Source: Jejuia rubra (GTDB lineage: Bacteria > Bacteroidota > Bacteroidia > Flavobacteriales > Flavobacteriaceae). From it: a DNA stretch of 64,000 nt. Shown piece after piece: positions 17,300 through 26,052 of this stretch (the first letter of the stretch is position 1; each line of letters starts with the position of its first letter). The stretch covers positions 738,790-802,789 of the forward strand of contig NZ_JBHULY010000005.1 in NCBI RefSeq assembly GCF_042684665.1. The letters are read 5' to 3'. The position numbers and the translations under genes were made by a program. The notes under the pieces were generated by a model, which saw only the letters and a list, made by a program, of their open reading frames with translations, had not been told where the DNA came from and did no database searches.

Positions 17300-17842
17300 A
17301 TGAGAAATTTAAAACAAATCATGTTATTCGTAATGGTGGGATCATTACTAACATTTACATCGTGTTCAAACAATGATGACGGCGGAGGCCCATCCAATGC
17401 GGGCTCAGGAACTTTAGTGGCAAAGGTAGACGGGACTTCATTTCAATCCATGGAAATTTCGTCCTCAGCTACAGTAGCAAATGCAGGCGGGACAAAAAAC
17501 CTTATTATAATTGCCTCCAATAGTGATGGCAACGCATTTGCCTTTACCATATTTGGCTACACGGGGGAAGGGACCTATAAACTGACAGGTGCTGATATTG
17601 CTGTTACCAATACTGCATCCTATACCGAAACAAACGTAAATCTTAGTAACCCTACGGCATCAACAACCGAAATTTGGCAAGCGCCTTATGATGATACTGA
17701 AGTTGGTTCCGTGTCCGTTTCGGAGGAAACCGACACCCATGTAAAAGGCACATTCAGTTTTATGGGTAAAAATGTTAACGGCGATGGTTCTGTAAAAAAT
17801 ATCACCGAAGGCTCGTTCAATCTATCTAAGCAAACCACATAG
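17300..17842 (+). CDS. small secreted lipoprotein, DUF6252-like
   Basis: A lipoprotein signal (lipobox FTSC, Cys22) followed by an Asp/Gly spacer and a ~150-residue beta-rich domain ending TFSFMGKNVNGDGSVKNITEGSFNL. That ending is typical of a Bacteroidota lipoprotein domain I associate with DUF6252. It should be exported and lipid-anchored in the envelope. No catalytic motif is visible. The next gene, a secreted protein, starts 72 bases later behind a hairpin. Confidence 0.7.
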   Translation: MRNLKQIMLFVMVGSLLTFTSCSNNDDGGGPSNAGSGTLVAKVDGTSFQSMEISSSATVANAGGTKNLIIIASNSDGNAFAFTIFGYTGEGTYKLTGADIAVTNTASYTETNVNLSNPTASTTEIWQAPYDDTEVGSVSVSEETDTHVKGTFSFMGKNVNGDGSVKNITEGSFNLSKQTT

Positions 17843-17853
17843 ATTTTTGTAGA

Positions 17854-17886
17854 AGTGAAGTGGCGCTAGTTAAGTGCTACTTCACT
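17854..17886 (+). terminator. hairpin between the two secreted-protein genes
   Basis: AGTGAAGT pairs with ACTTCACT (8 bp, extended by GC pairs). The T tract after it is broken (GTTATTATT), so termination may be partial. Confidence 0.5.
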
Positions 17887-17914
17887 GTTATTATTAACAG
17901 AAACAAACTGAACA

Positions 17915-18898
17915 ATGGGATATTTAAAACATGCAACCGGGAAAAAAAGAGTAGTTCTTGCCGTATTAATGATTGCTCTGGCCTTTGGGTCGAGTATAAA
18001 TTTATCGGCACAATCCAAAAACCTTCAAAAATTATTGGATAACCCCAATAAAATGTACAGTAAGGCTTTTGTATATTCTGGAGCTACAGGCCCAATTCGC
18101 AAATGGCAAATTAAAAAAGGCTTTGCTTCAGAAAGCGACTATGTTATGCCAAAACGGGTGGGCATACTGGCCTTTGTGGTATCGGACCAAAGTAAATCCA
18201 CTTCAACCAGTTACGGGTACACTACCGTTAGAACCACATCAAAAGCAACCAAGGAAGGTGCAAGTGCCGTAGCCAATGAAATTTACGACAGTACTATTGA
18301 AACCATGAAAAGCACCTTTAAGGACAAGGGCATGGAACTACTTGAAATCCAAGACTACTTGGATAATAAAGAAAAGGCAGATTTATACCATAATTACGAG
18401 TTGAAAAAATTGAAGGGGGTCAAGGCGTTTTCTGGACTAACCGGCCAAGGTAATTCAGGGCCAGTAGTGGGCTACAGAAATATGACATTGCCATATTTTG
18501 GCTCGTTTCCAAAGGCCGTAAAAAAGAGAAACGACTTCTTTAACCAACTTGGACTGGATGCTATTTTAGTTGTTGAAATAGGCATGTCGGTTGTGGGAAA
18601 TAAGCTGATAGATGTAAAATCTGATATCTTGTACAAAAACCCGGCCAGTGGCACAAAGACCATTTATAGCGATTACAATGAAGGGGTTAGTGTTAAGTTT
18701 GGTGTAAGCCCCTACGAGAAAAAACCAACGTATGGCGGCATATTCTTGATAGAGGAGGTGGAGTACAAGAATAAAAAGGGCAAAACAAAAACAAGAAAGC
18801 AGGCCGTAGGCTTAGACCCAAATATATACAAGCTCGTCAACGCTGTTGTGAGGGCCAATGTGGGTGCCCTTGAAAAGTATGTACTTGGGAAGAAGTAA
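17915..18898 (+). CDS. secreted protein of unknown function
   Basis: A 327-residue protein with a long signal peptide (KKRVVLAVLMIALAFGSSINLSAQ; the positively charged start is KHATGKKR). The mature part is mixed alpha/beta with a Ser/Thr-rich segment near residue 90 (SKSTSTSYGYTTVRTTSK) and a basic loop near residue 290 (KNKKGKTKTRK). No family or active site is recognised. One stretch, LDAILVVEIGMSV with a following DVKSDILYKNP, resembles envelope proteins of the CsgG/LPS-stress kind only vaguely, so no function is given. It ends with a strong terminator. Confidence 0.7.
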   Translation: MGYLKHATGKKRVVLAVLMIALAFGSSINLSAQSKNLQKLLDNPNKMYSKAFVYSGATGPIRKWQIKKGFASESDYVMPKRVGILAFVVSDQSKSTSTSYGYTTVRTTSKATKEGASAVANEIYDSTIETMKSTFKDKGMELLEIQDYLDNKEKADLYHNYELKKLKGVKAFSGLTGQGNSGPVVGYRNMTLPYFGSFPKAVKKRNDFFNQLGLDAILVVEIGMSVVGNKLIDVKSDILYKNPASGTKTIYSDYNEGVSVKFGVSPYEKKPTYGGIFLIEEVEYKNKKGKTKTRKQAVGLDPNIYKLVNAVVRANVGALEKYVLGKK

Positions 18899-18918
18899 AT
18901 CTTGTTGTTGGGATTTGT

Positions 18919-18960
18919 GATTGGGCGTGATAATCCAATTATTGCGCTTAATCTTTTTTT
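18919..18960 (+). terminator. strong hairpin terminator
   Basis: GCGTGATAAT (18925-18934) pairs with ATTATTGCGC around a 3-base loop; outer GATT/AATC adds pairs; a seven-T tract follows. The remaining bases to 19133 hold no gene that I can see. Confidence 0.8.
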
Positions 18961-19133
18961 ATAACGCTTCATCGAAAAATTGATAGTAAAACACGCATTA
19001 ATTACTAGATTTAGAATGCTATTAATCAGTTCATACAGAAAACATCGATCGTGGGATTCTTTCCAAAAAGGACACGGTTGGTGTTTTTTCTTTTCCACTA
19101 ATTTTCTTTTCTGTTTAATTCATTTCCGCTAAG

Positions 19134-19412
19134 ATGGAACCTTATCTTGTTGTGAACGTTGGGATTGCTGTTTTGATTGCGATTTTAGTTGTTGCTGTAT
19201 TGAAAACCTGTTTTTGCTTCAGTGCCTTATCAAAAGTAGGGTACGCCCGAAGGGTGTCACTTCAAAATGAAATTAAACGGGTAGCGCTTTCCGAAGGTAG
19301 AAATTCACAATTGGTTGCAGAGTTGGATGATTCCCATAGTGCTTATATGAATAAACTGTTTCAAATCACAAAAGATGTCCTTTCGCTTCAAAATATTATA
19401 TTTGATAAGTAA
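19134..19412 (+). CDS. small membrane protein ahead of the sensor-kinase genes
   Basis: A 92-residue protein with one membrane helix at residues ~7-29 (VNVGIAVLIAILVVAVLKTCFCF) and a helical, charged C-terminal part (coiled-coil-like). No family is recognised. It ends 15 bases before the first histidine kinase gene on the same strand, so it is likely part of that operon and might be a small partner of the kinase. The role is inferred from position only. Confidence 0.6.
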   Translation: MEPYLVVNVGIAVLIAILVVAVLKTCFCFSALSKVGYARRVSLQNEIKRVALSEGRNSQLVAELDDSHSAYMNKLFQITKDVLSLQNIIFDK

Positions 19413-19427
19413 CACTTTTGCTAACCC

Positions 19428-21377
19428 ATGCATCGCGTTTTTATTCTTGTCTCTCTCGTTCTGTGCAATCTCACCATGTCGCAGACCAAAAGCAAAGATT
19501 TAGACTATTTGCTACATTTATCTAAGGAGAAAAAAGGAGATACTTTAATCAGCATCTATAACAATCTTTCATGGGAGTTTAAAAACTCCAAGTTAGATAG
19601 CGCTTTTTATTACGCCAGGGAAGCTATCCGACTTTCAAAAGAAAATGGCTCAAAACTACAATTAGCCTATGGTTACAACAGTCTGGCAAATTGTTTTGAA
19701 AACAAAGGACTATTAGACAGTGCGCTAGTCTACCATCACAAAAGTTTAAAGTTAAAGTTTGAGGCTAATGACATGCAGGGTCAGGCCGATTCTTATAACA
19801 ATTTAGGTATTGTTTATGATTTAAAAGGCGATTATTCGGAATCCTTGGAAAACTACTTCAAAGCATTAAAAATTTACGAATCCGAAGATGTTCCCTTTGA
19901 CAAAATACCGTTGGTATTGAGCAATATTGGTATTGCTTACAAAAAGCAAAAGGAATATCAAAAGGCTTTGGGGTACTATAAAAGGGCGTTGGCCATTTAT
20001 CAAAAACATGATTACTCTTTTGGTGAGGTAATTACATCGGGAAATATTGGTTCGGTTTTAATCAATTTAAAGGCGTTTGACAGCGCCATTGTGTATTCTC
20101 AAAGCGCCAAAGAGATGTATACTAAGTTGGGCTACCACAGATATGTACCTTATATGGTGCACAATATTGCGGTTGCGAAAGACAGTCTATATCTTTTTGC
20201 CGAAGCTCAGAGGAGCTATAGGGAGGCTTTGTCCCTTTATCAAAAAGATGACAATTTATATGAATACGCCAGCGCCAAATTGGGTTTGGCCAAAAGTTTT
20301 TTAAAAGAGGAAAAATATAAGCAGTCTATTGTTCAGGCAGATGATGCCCTGACTTTGAGTATGGGTAAAGGGTTTCTTGAGTTTGAGGTGGAGTCCTACA
20401 GGATTTTGGGAAATGCATATTCTGGTTTGGGGGACTATAAAAAGGCTTACGGTTTAATTGAAAACTATCGTATTGGGAATGAAAAGTTGTTTGAAGAAAA
20501 CAAGACAAAGGCCGTTTTTGAGCTTGAAACCAAATATCAAACCGAGAAAAAAGAAAAAGAGATACTTGCACAAAGAACTGAAATCGCTGAAAAGGAATTG
20601 GATTTAAACCGAAAAAACACCCAATTGATTGGATTGGTGATTGTCGCTATTCTGTTATCTGTTTTGGGTTATTTAGTGTATAGCCAACAAAAACTGAAAA
20701 ACAGGCAATTGCAAAAAGAAAGCGAGCTGAAAGAAGCTTTAGCTAAAATTGAAACCCAAAATAGACTACAGGAACAGCGACTTAGGATATCAAGGGACTT
20801 GCACGACAATATTGGGGCGCAGCTCACTTTTATTATTTCCTCCATTGAGAACTTGCAATACGGACTGAAAACAAAAAATGAAAAAATAACCAATAAATTA
20901 TCCGGCATTAGTGCCTTTACAAAGGACACCATTTATGAATTGCGCGATACCATTTGGGCCATGAACAAAAGCGAAATTTCATTGGAAGATTTAGAGGCGC
21001 GCATTTCAAATTTTGTTAAAAAGGCAAATCTTCATTCTGACATTACCCGTTTCAATTTTACGGTGGATGAGGGGATTTCCAAATCTAGTGTTTTGAGCTC
21101 AGTGAAGGGAATGAATATTTATAGGATGATCCAGGAGGCTACTAATAATGCCATAAAATATGCGGGTGCGGAGAATATTTCAGTCAATGTCTCAAAATAT
21201 GAAGATGGGATTTTGGTTAAAATAAAAGATGATGGCAAGGGCTTTGATCCGAAGAAGGTCGAACATGGTAATGGACTAAACAATATGAAAAAAAGAGCAT
21301 CGGATATAGGGGCTGATTTTAAACTGGTTTCTAAACCAGGTTCGGGAACTTCCGTTATCTTTACCATAGACACCTAA
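19428..21377 (+). CDS. TPR-containing sensor histidine kinase (HisKA_3 type)
   Basis: Signal peptide, then TPR repeats in the periplasm (residues ~40-345; e.g. DSYNNLGIVYDLKGDYSESL), a coiled coil (~355-398), one membrane helix (~400-418) and a cytosolic kinase. The dimerisation box RISRDLHDNIGAQL carries the phospho-accepting His459; the ATPase has N (EATNNAIKYA), G1 (DDGKGFD) and G2 (GNGLNNMKKRA) boxes. This is the NarX/DesK class, normally paired with LuxR-type response regulators, one of which lies two genes on. A second kinase with nearly the same kinase module follows after 24 bases. The signal sensed is unknown. Confidence 0.92.
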   Translation: MHRVFILVSLVLCNLTMSQTKSKDLDYLLHLSKEKKGDTLISIYNNLSWEFKNSKLDSAFYYAREAIRLSKENGSKLQLAYGYNSLANCFENKGLLDSALVYHHKSLKLKFEANDMQGQADSYNNLGIVYDLKGDYSESLENYFKALKIYESEDVPFDKIPLVLSNIGIAYKKQKEYQKALGYYKRALAIYQKHDYSFGEVITSGNIGSVLINLKAFDSAIVYSQSAKEMYTKLGYHRYVPYMVHNIAVAKDSLYLFAEAQRSYREALSLYQKDDNLYEYASAKLGLAKSFLKEEKYKQSIVQADDALTLSMGKGFLEFEVESYRILGNAYSGLGDYKKAYGLIENYRIGNEKLFEENKTKAVFELETKYQTEKKEKEILAQRTEIAEKELDLNRKNTQLIGLVIVAILLSVLGYLVYSQQKLKNRQLQKESELKEALAKIETQNRLQEQRLRISRDLHDNIGAQLTFIISSIENLQYGLKTKNEKITNKLSGISAFTKDTIYELRDTIWAMNKSEISLEDLEARISNFVKKANLHSDITRFNFTVDEGISKSSVLSSVKGMNIYRMIQEATNNAIKYAGAENISVNVSKYEDGILVKIKDDGKGFDPKKVEHGNGLNNMKKRASDIGADFKLVSKPGSGTSVIFTIDT

Positions 21378-21401
21378 AATGTTAACACCATAAACCAACC
21401 C

Positions 21402-23252
21402 ATGTTTCCGTTGAAGAACATCTTTCTTTTTATGTTCTGTCTGAATTATATTGGAATTTTAATTTCCCAAAATAATTCGGATGTCAACGTGCTTTCGGGT
21501 AGCTTGGACCAATACACGATTTCAAAGCATTATACCTTTAGAGAAAGCGAAAATGCCCTGAGTATCCATCAAGTTTTGGAGGATGATGGATTATTTAAAT
21601 TTGAAGAAAAGACGTTTTTAAATTCAGGGGTATTCCATCCTTATAACTGGATAAGAATTAAAGTTTTAAATGATTCCGAAGAGTCTGATTTTATATTCGA
21701 ATTCAATCAAACGTATATTGATTCCTTGGAGTTTTATGTGTTAAAAGACAGGGAAATCATCCAAGCTTTTCCAAAAAGAGGGCTACATTTTGAAAACAAT
21801 AATAATTCCTCTTTTCTATCTAATAAATATGCCTACACCTATCCGATTAAAATTCCAAAACATGATACCCTAAGCTTTTATGTCCATGCTGTGGTTAATG
21901 ACGGAGCCTTTCGAACGGTAAACAAAATTTGGACTGCTAAAGGTTACGAACAACGTTCAGAAGATATAAAAGTCCGTAGTTCATATCTCATATTCTTTGC
22001 CGGTTTTACGGTTTTGGTGATTATTATTTCCATTGCCATGTTCTTTTTCTCAAGGCAAAGGCTGTATTTGTATTACGCCGGTTTTGTGGCAGTAATTTTT
22101 GCCAATTTATTAGGGTTGCGTTATTTCGTATCTCCCTTGTTTTTTGAGAAATACCTGTTTTTCGGGAACAACTTTTTGGAGATGTTTACCTTGGTTCAGG
22201 CCTTTTTCGTCATGCAGTATTTGAAGCATTTCTTTTACTTGAAAACCTACTATCCAAAGTTGCACCAAGGTATCGGGCGCATCGCGATGCTCACCTTTTT
22301 ATTTTTTGTTGTGGCATTATTTTTAAGACGATTCGAATGGTTTTATGCTCTCTCTTATTATTCGGCAAAATTATTGTTGCTAATAGTAACCGTTGGCTTT
22401 TATACCATCGCCATTAAACTTTGTTTTAAAAAGGAAATTATGGCCTATTACTTCGTAGTGGCCTATTTTCCATTGATGCTGGTGGTGATTCATTATTTGC
22501 TCACGGCTTTGAAATTGACGTCGGGTTACAGCCCCATTGAATGGGAATTTGTCATTTTCTTTGAGATTTTTGTGCTTACTATCGCCATGGCGCATCGCTA
22601 TTATTTGTTGATTCAGGAAAATATCGCCTATCAAAAGAAACTGTATGAACAACGTTTGAAAATTTCACGGGATTTACACGATAATATTGGTGCACAACTC
22701 ACCTTCATCATTTCTTCCATTGAAAACCTTCCATACGGATTTAAAATTTCGGATAGCAAATTAAAGGCCAAGTTGCAGAGTATTAGTGCCTTTGCAAAAG
22801 AAACGATTTACGAGTTGAGGGATACCATTTGGGCGATGAATAAAAATAAGATTTCATTGGACGACTTGCAGATGCGGATTTCAAATTTTGTTGAAAAAGC
22901 GAATACACATTCTGAAAAAACGGAGTTTAGTTTTTCGGTTGACAATTCTATTTCAAAAGATATCAAATTTGGTGCAATAAAGGGGATGAATATTTACCGC
23001 ATCATTCAGGAAGCGATAAATAATGCCTTTAAATATGCAGAAGCGAAACAGGTTTCGGTAAGTATTTCGAACGCTGGTGAGAGTATCAAAATCCAAATTT
23101 GCGATGATGGAAAAGGCTTTGATTTACAAGCTGTGGAAAATGGAAACGGATTGAACAACATTAAAAAACGTGCAAAAGAAATCGGGGCAACTGTCAATAT
23201 TGAAAGTAAAGTGGATAAGGGCACAAATATCCACTTAGTGGTCGATTACTAA
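21402..23252 (+). CDS. 7TMR-DISM sensor histidine kinase (HisKA_3 type)
   Basis: Signal peptide, an extracytoplasmic 7TMR-DISM extracellular-type domain (residues ~25-185, with HPYNWIRIKVLNDS and DSLEFYVL), about seven membrane helices (~194-400), then a kinase with RLKISRDLHDNIGAQL (phospho-acceptor His426), EAINNAFKYA, DDGKGFD and GNGLNNIKKRA. DISM domains bind carbohydrates or other small ligands. The kinase part is close to identical in pattern to that of the upstream TPR kinase, while the sensor parts are unrelated, so two inputs probably feed one regulator. Confidence 0.92.
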   Translation: MFPLKNIFLFMFCLNYIGILISQNNSDVNVLSGSLDQYTISKHYTFRESENALSIHQVLEDDGLFKFEEKTFLNSGVFHPYNWIRIKVLNDSEESDFIFEFNQTYIDSLEFYVLKDREIIQAFPKRGLHFENNNNSSFLSNKYAYTYPIKIPKHDTLSFYVHAVVNDGAFRTVNKIWTAKGYEQRSEDIKVRSSYLIFFAGFTVLVIIISIAMFFFSRQRLYLYYAGFVAVIFANLLGLRYFVSPLFFEKYLFFGNNFLEMFTLVQAFFVMQYLKHFFYLKTYYPKLHQGIGRIAMLTFLFFVVALFLRRFEWFYALSYYSAKLLLLIVTVGFYTIAIKLCFKKEIMAYYFVVAYFPLMLVVIHYLLTALKLTSGYSPIEWEFVIFFEIFVLTIAMAHRYYLLIQENIAYQKKLYEQRLKISRDLHDNIGAQLTFIISSIENLPYGFKISDSKLKAKLQSISAFAKETIYELRDTIWAMNKNKISLDDLQMRISNFVEKANTHSEKTEFSFSVDNSISKDIKFGAIKGMNIYRIIQEAINNAFKYAEAKQVSVSISNAGESIKIQICDDGKGFDLQAVENGNGLNNIKKRAKEIGATVNIESKVDKGTNIHLVVDY

Positions 23253-23318
23253 ATACGAAATTTTACGTATTTTAAGTGAACAATAAAATCGTCATTTTTA
23301 CAGAAATAAACATTTTAG

Positions 23319-23969
23319 ATGAACATTAAAACTGCCATAGCAGACGACAATTCGTTTTTAATCACCGCGGTAAAGGAAAAGCTGTCTTTTTTTGAGGATA
23401 TTGATGTGAAGTTTTCAGCGATGAATGGTTCCGATTTATTGGAAAAACTAGGGGACAATCATAATTTGGATGTCATTTTAATGGATATTGAAATGCCCGT
23501 ACTTAACGGCATTGAAGCCACTGAAATTGTCAAAAAAAAGTATCCACATATCAAAATCATAATGCTCACGGTTTTTGATAACGATGAAAATATTTTTAAT
23601 GCCATAAAAGCCGGAGCAGATGGTTACCTGTTAAAGGAAGTCAATCCTAAGGATTTGCACGATGGGATCGTTGAAACCTTAAATGGCGGTGCCGCCATGA
23701 ATCCCTCCATTGCCATGAAAACCCTAAAATTGTTGCGAAACCCTATTGAAATTCAAAACCAACAGGATAAAGAGGACATTACTCTAACGGTAAGGGAAAC
23801 AGAAGTTTTAGAGCACTTAAGCAAAGGATTGAGTTACAACGCCATTGCCGATAATTTGATTTTATCCACCGGAACTATCCGAAAACATATCGAGAACATT
23901 TATAAAAAGTTGCAAGTACACAACAAACTGGAAGCCGTTCAAAAAGCCAAGCGAAATAACTTGATTTAA
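23319..23969 (+). CDS. NarL/LuxR-type response regulator
   Basis: Receiver domain with acidic pocket Asp9-Asp10, phospho-acceptor Asp56 (VILMDIEMP), Thr84 and Lys106, followed by a LuxR HTH (LTVRETEVLEHLSKGLSYNAIADNL ... STGTIRKHIENIYKKL) in residues ~152-216. It is 66 bases after the second kinase and is the only response regulator here, so both kinases are expected to phosphorylate it. Target promoters are unknown. A strong terminator follows 80 bases later. Confidence 0.93.
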   Translation: MNIKTAIADDNSFLITAVKEKLSFFEDIDVKFSAMNGSDLLEKLGDNHNLDVILMDIEMPVLNGIEATEIVKKKYPHIKIIMLTVFDNDENIFNAIKAGADGYLLKEVNPKDLHDGIVETLNGGAAMNPSIAMKTLKLLRNPIEIQNQQDKEDITLTVRETEVLEHLSKGLSYNAIADNLILSTGTIRKHIENIYKKLQVHNKLEAVQKAKRNNLI

Positions 23970-24013
23970 TGATTGTTTAACCTTGAGTTAATATCCCACT
24001 TGTCAAATCTATT

Positions 24014-24021
24014 TATATTTG
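24014..24021 (+). promoter_or_regulatory. perfect -7 box upstream of a terminator and a DUF4230 gene
   Basis: TATATTTG fits TAnnTTTG exactly. A perfect inverted repeat TGTTATTT/AAATAACA (24025-24042, two-base gap) lies at the expected transcription start, so it could be an operator or a 5' hairpin. No well-spaced -33 TTG is seen. Confidence 0.5.
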
Positions 24022-24048
24022 TACTGTTATTTTGAAATAACATAGATG

Positions 24049-24090
24049 CATTAGTTAGACTTCAAAGTCGAAGGAAACTGATGTTTTTTT
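24049..24090 (+). terminator. hairpin terminator (operon end or attenuator)
   Basis: CATTAGTT pairs with AACTGATG (one G-T), an inner CTTC/GAAG stem sits in the loop, and a seven-T tract follows. It ends the kinase/regulator operon, but it also lies between the promoter at 24014 and the DUF4230 start at 24146. Confidence 0.8.
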
Positions 24091-24145
24091 ATGCCCAAAT
24101 ACCACTGCCCTACATCAAGTTCTCAAAATATTTCTAAATTAGGGC

Positions 24146-24760
24146 ATGCGAAAAATTCTGTTTGGCGTGGTGATTACATTGATTGTGCTCTTCACCTATA
24201 AATACTGTGATAACAAAAAGGAAGATCAACTCGTTTTACGGGAAAGTTCCACTTTAATTCAGGAGCAAGTTAATAATGTTGGGAAGTTGGTGGTCACCGA
24301 AGGGCATTTTAGCGAGGTATTCAACTACGAAAACTCAAAGGGCGTTTTTGGCGATTTATTATCTGCGGAAAAGAAGGCTTTGGTGGTAGTAAATGCTGAG
24401 GTGACCATAGCATACGATTTGAGCAAAATCGAATTCGAAATCGATGAAACCACCAAAACGCTTACTATTACCAATATCCCTGAAGAGGAAGTAAAAATAA
24501 ACCCGGATTTGGAATATTATGATGTGCAGGCCGATTATCTTAACCCTTTTGAAGCCAAAGATTATAATGCTATTAATAAAGCTGTAAAGGGGTCTCTCGC
24601 CAAAAAAATTGAAAGATCGGATTTAAAGAAAAATGCGAAAAACAGGTTGATTAGTGAACTGGCCAAATTTTATATCCTGACGAATTCCTTGGGTTGGACC
24701 TTAAAGTACGACGATACGCCAATAACCAATCACGAGGATTGGGAAGATATCAATTTATAA
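24146..24760 (+). CDS. DUF4230 domain protein
   Basis: A 204-residue protein with an N-terminal anchor or signal helix (ILFGVVITLIVLFTY) and a DUF4230 domain: KLVVTEGHFSEVFNYENSK, ALVVVNAEVTIAYDLSKIEFEID, then TLTITNIPEEEVKINPDLEYYDVQADYLNPF. DUF4230 proteins are found across Bacteroidota and other phyla, anchored at the membrane; function unknown. Its last 11 bases overlap the end of a converging rhodanese gene. Confidence 0.85.
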   Translation: MRKILFGVVITLIVLFTYKYCDNKKEDQLVLRESSTLIQEQVNNVGKLVVTEGHFSEVFNYENSKGVFGDLLSAEKKALVVVNAEVTIAYDLSKIEFEIDETTKTLTITNIPEEEVKINPDLEYYDVQADYLNPFEAKDYNAINKAVKGSLAKKIERSDLKKNAKNRLISELAKFYILTNSLGWTLKYDDTPITNHEDWEDINL

Positions 24761-25058
24761 GCAGTTGCAAATCTGCTATCCCGCCACCGTTTACGGCCTC
24801 AATCTTATAAAATTTTAAGAGTTTAACAGCCCTTGCGGACCGCAAACCACTTTTACAATGTGCCACTATGGGTTTATTCATTGCTTTAAGGTGTTCAATA
24901 TTATCCTTCAAGTCACTCAAGGGGATATTAATGGCGTCGGTAAGATGCACTTCCTCCCATTCCAGTTGTGTCCTCACATCTAAAATTACGGCGTCCCGCT
25001 TTAGGAATTCCGTGATTTTCCGAGAGTTTCTCTTGTAAAAAAAACGTAAAATGCCCAC
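24750..25058 (-). CDS. single-domain rhodanese-like protein
   Basis: A 102-residue rhodanese domain with the catalytic cysteine Cys68 in the loop CKSGLRS and the CH2A-like start VILDVRTQLEWEEVHLTDAINIPL. Such small cytosolic rhodaneses carry sulfane sulfur as a persulfide for thiol or tRNA sulfur chemistry. The loop is six residues, the length seen in sulfurtransferases rather than Cdc25-like phosphatases. Its 3' end overlaps the DUF4230 gene by 11 bases, tail to tail. Confidence 0.88.
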   Translation of the reverse strand: MGILRFFYKRNSRKITEFLKRDAVILDVRTQLEWEEVHLTDAINIPLSDLKDNIEHLKAMNKPIVAHCKSGLRSARAVKLLKFYKIEAVNGGGIADLQLLIN

Positions 25059-25166
25059 GGCTTAAATTTTTATAAAGTTAGTCAATTTTTTACCATTTGT
25101 TGATGGAATTAAGGGCTCAAATGCGTTTTATTTTATGTATATTCCGCTAAAATTAAAGCTGTCGTC

Positions 25167-25916
25167 ATGGAACCCTATGTTACGTTGACTATTGAAAACC
25201 ATATTGGTTATGTTGAGTTTTTTCACCCTAATCGAAACTCCATGCCAAGTACTGTTTTATCTGAATTGGAAAAAACCATTGTTGAGGCTGGAGTTAATGA
25301 TGCCGTAAAAGTGATCGTTCTAAAGAGTGGTGGCGACCGCACCTTTTGTGCGGGAGCAAGCTTTAACGAATTGATTGCCATTGAAGATGCTGAAACCGGG
25401 AAGCAGTTTTTTTTGGGGTTTGCCAATGTGATTAATGCCATGCGTAAATGCTCAAAATTGATTATTGGCAGAGTTCAGGGCAAGGCTGTCGGGGGCGGTT
25501 TAGGTTTGGCGTCTGCCACGGATTATTGTTTGGCTTCGAAATTTGCTTCGATAAAACTGAGTGAATTAAGTATCGGTATCGGGCCATTCGTGATTGAACC
25601 GGCCGTGTCAAGAAAAATTGGAACTCCGGCGATGTCTCAAATGACGATTGATGCCGAAACCTTTTATGACGCCAATTTTGCAAAAGAAAAAGGCCTATTT
25701 TCGGATGTTTTTGAAACTACCGAAGATCTAGATATTGCCGTAAAAATTTTGGCCGAAAAACTAGCAGGTTATAATCCGGAGGCATTATCAGAAATGAAAA
25801 AAGTTTTTTGGAAAGGCACCGAAAACTGGGATAAACTTTTAGAACAACGTGCTGAAATTAGTGGAAAGCTGGTTTTGAGTAAGTTTACTAAGAAAACTTT
25901 GAAGCGGTTTAGGTGA
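25167..25916 (+). CDS. enoyl-CoA hydratase/isomerase (crotonase) family protein
   Basis: Crotonase fold of normal length (249 aa) with oxyanion-hole segments FCAGASFNEL and GKAVGGGLGLASATDYCLA, then LSELSIGIGPFVIEPAVSRKIG. In true enoyl-CoA hydratases two glutamates act; here the first position (the third residue after GGG-L) is Gly, while a Glu is kept in LSELSIG. The reaction could thus be isomerisation, hydrolysis or hydration of a special acyl-CoA (for example in leucine or phenylacetate breakdown). It has its own start after a divergent rhodanese gene. Confidence 0.82.
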   Translation: MEPYVTLTIENHIGYVEFFHPNRNSMPSTVLSELEKTIVEAGVNDAVKVIVLKSGGDRTFCAGASFNELIAIEDAETGKQFFLGFANVINAMRKCSKLIIGRVQGKAVGGGLGLASATDYCLASKFASIKLSELSIGIGPFVIEPAVSRKIGTPAMSQMTIDAETFYDANFAKEKGLFSDVFETTEDLDIAVKILAEKLAGYNPEALSEMKKVFWKGTENWDKLLEQRAEISGKLVLSKFTKKTLKRFR

Positions 25917-25927
25917 AAACATTTCTG

Positions 25928-26045
25928 TCATTCTTTGCTGTCAGACTGAGCGCAGTCGAAGTCTTGTTTCAGAACCTCACTAGCTCATTTTAGCAATGAT
26001 CCTGAAATACTGAAGTAAATTCAGCACAAGCAAGTTCAGGGAGAC
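25928..26045. repeat. palindromic intergenic repeat tract
   Basis: Holds GTCAGACTGAGCGCAGTCG and CAAGTTCAGGGAGACA type pieces of the dispersed hairpin families, in a convergent gap between the crotonase and hydroxylase genes. Confidence 0.55.
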
Positions 26046-26052
26046 ATTAAAA

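Noticed and set aside
17860..18042. Short frame before the secreted protein at 17915
   Set aside because: Another frame of the same region; the 17915 frame has the signal peptide and continues for 327 residues.
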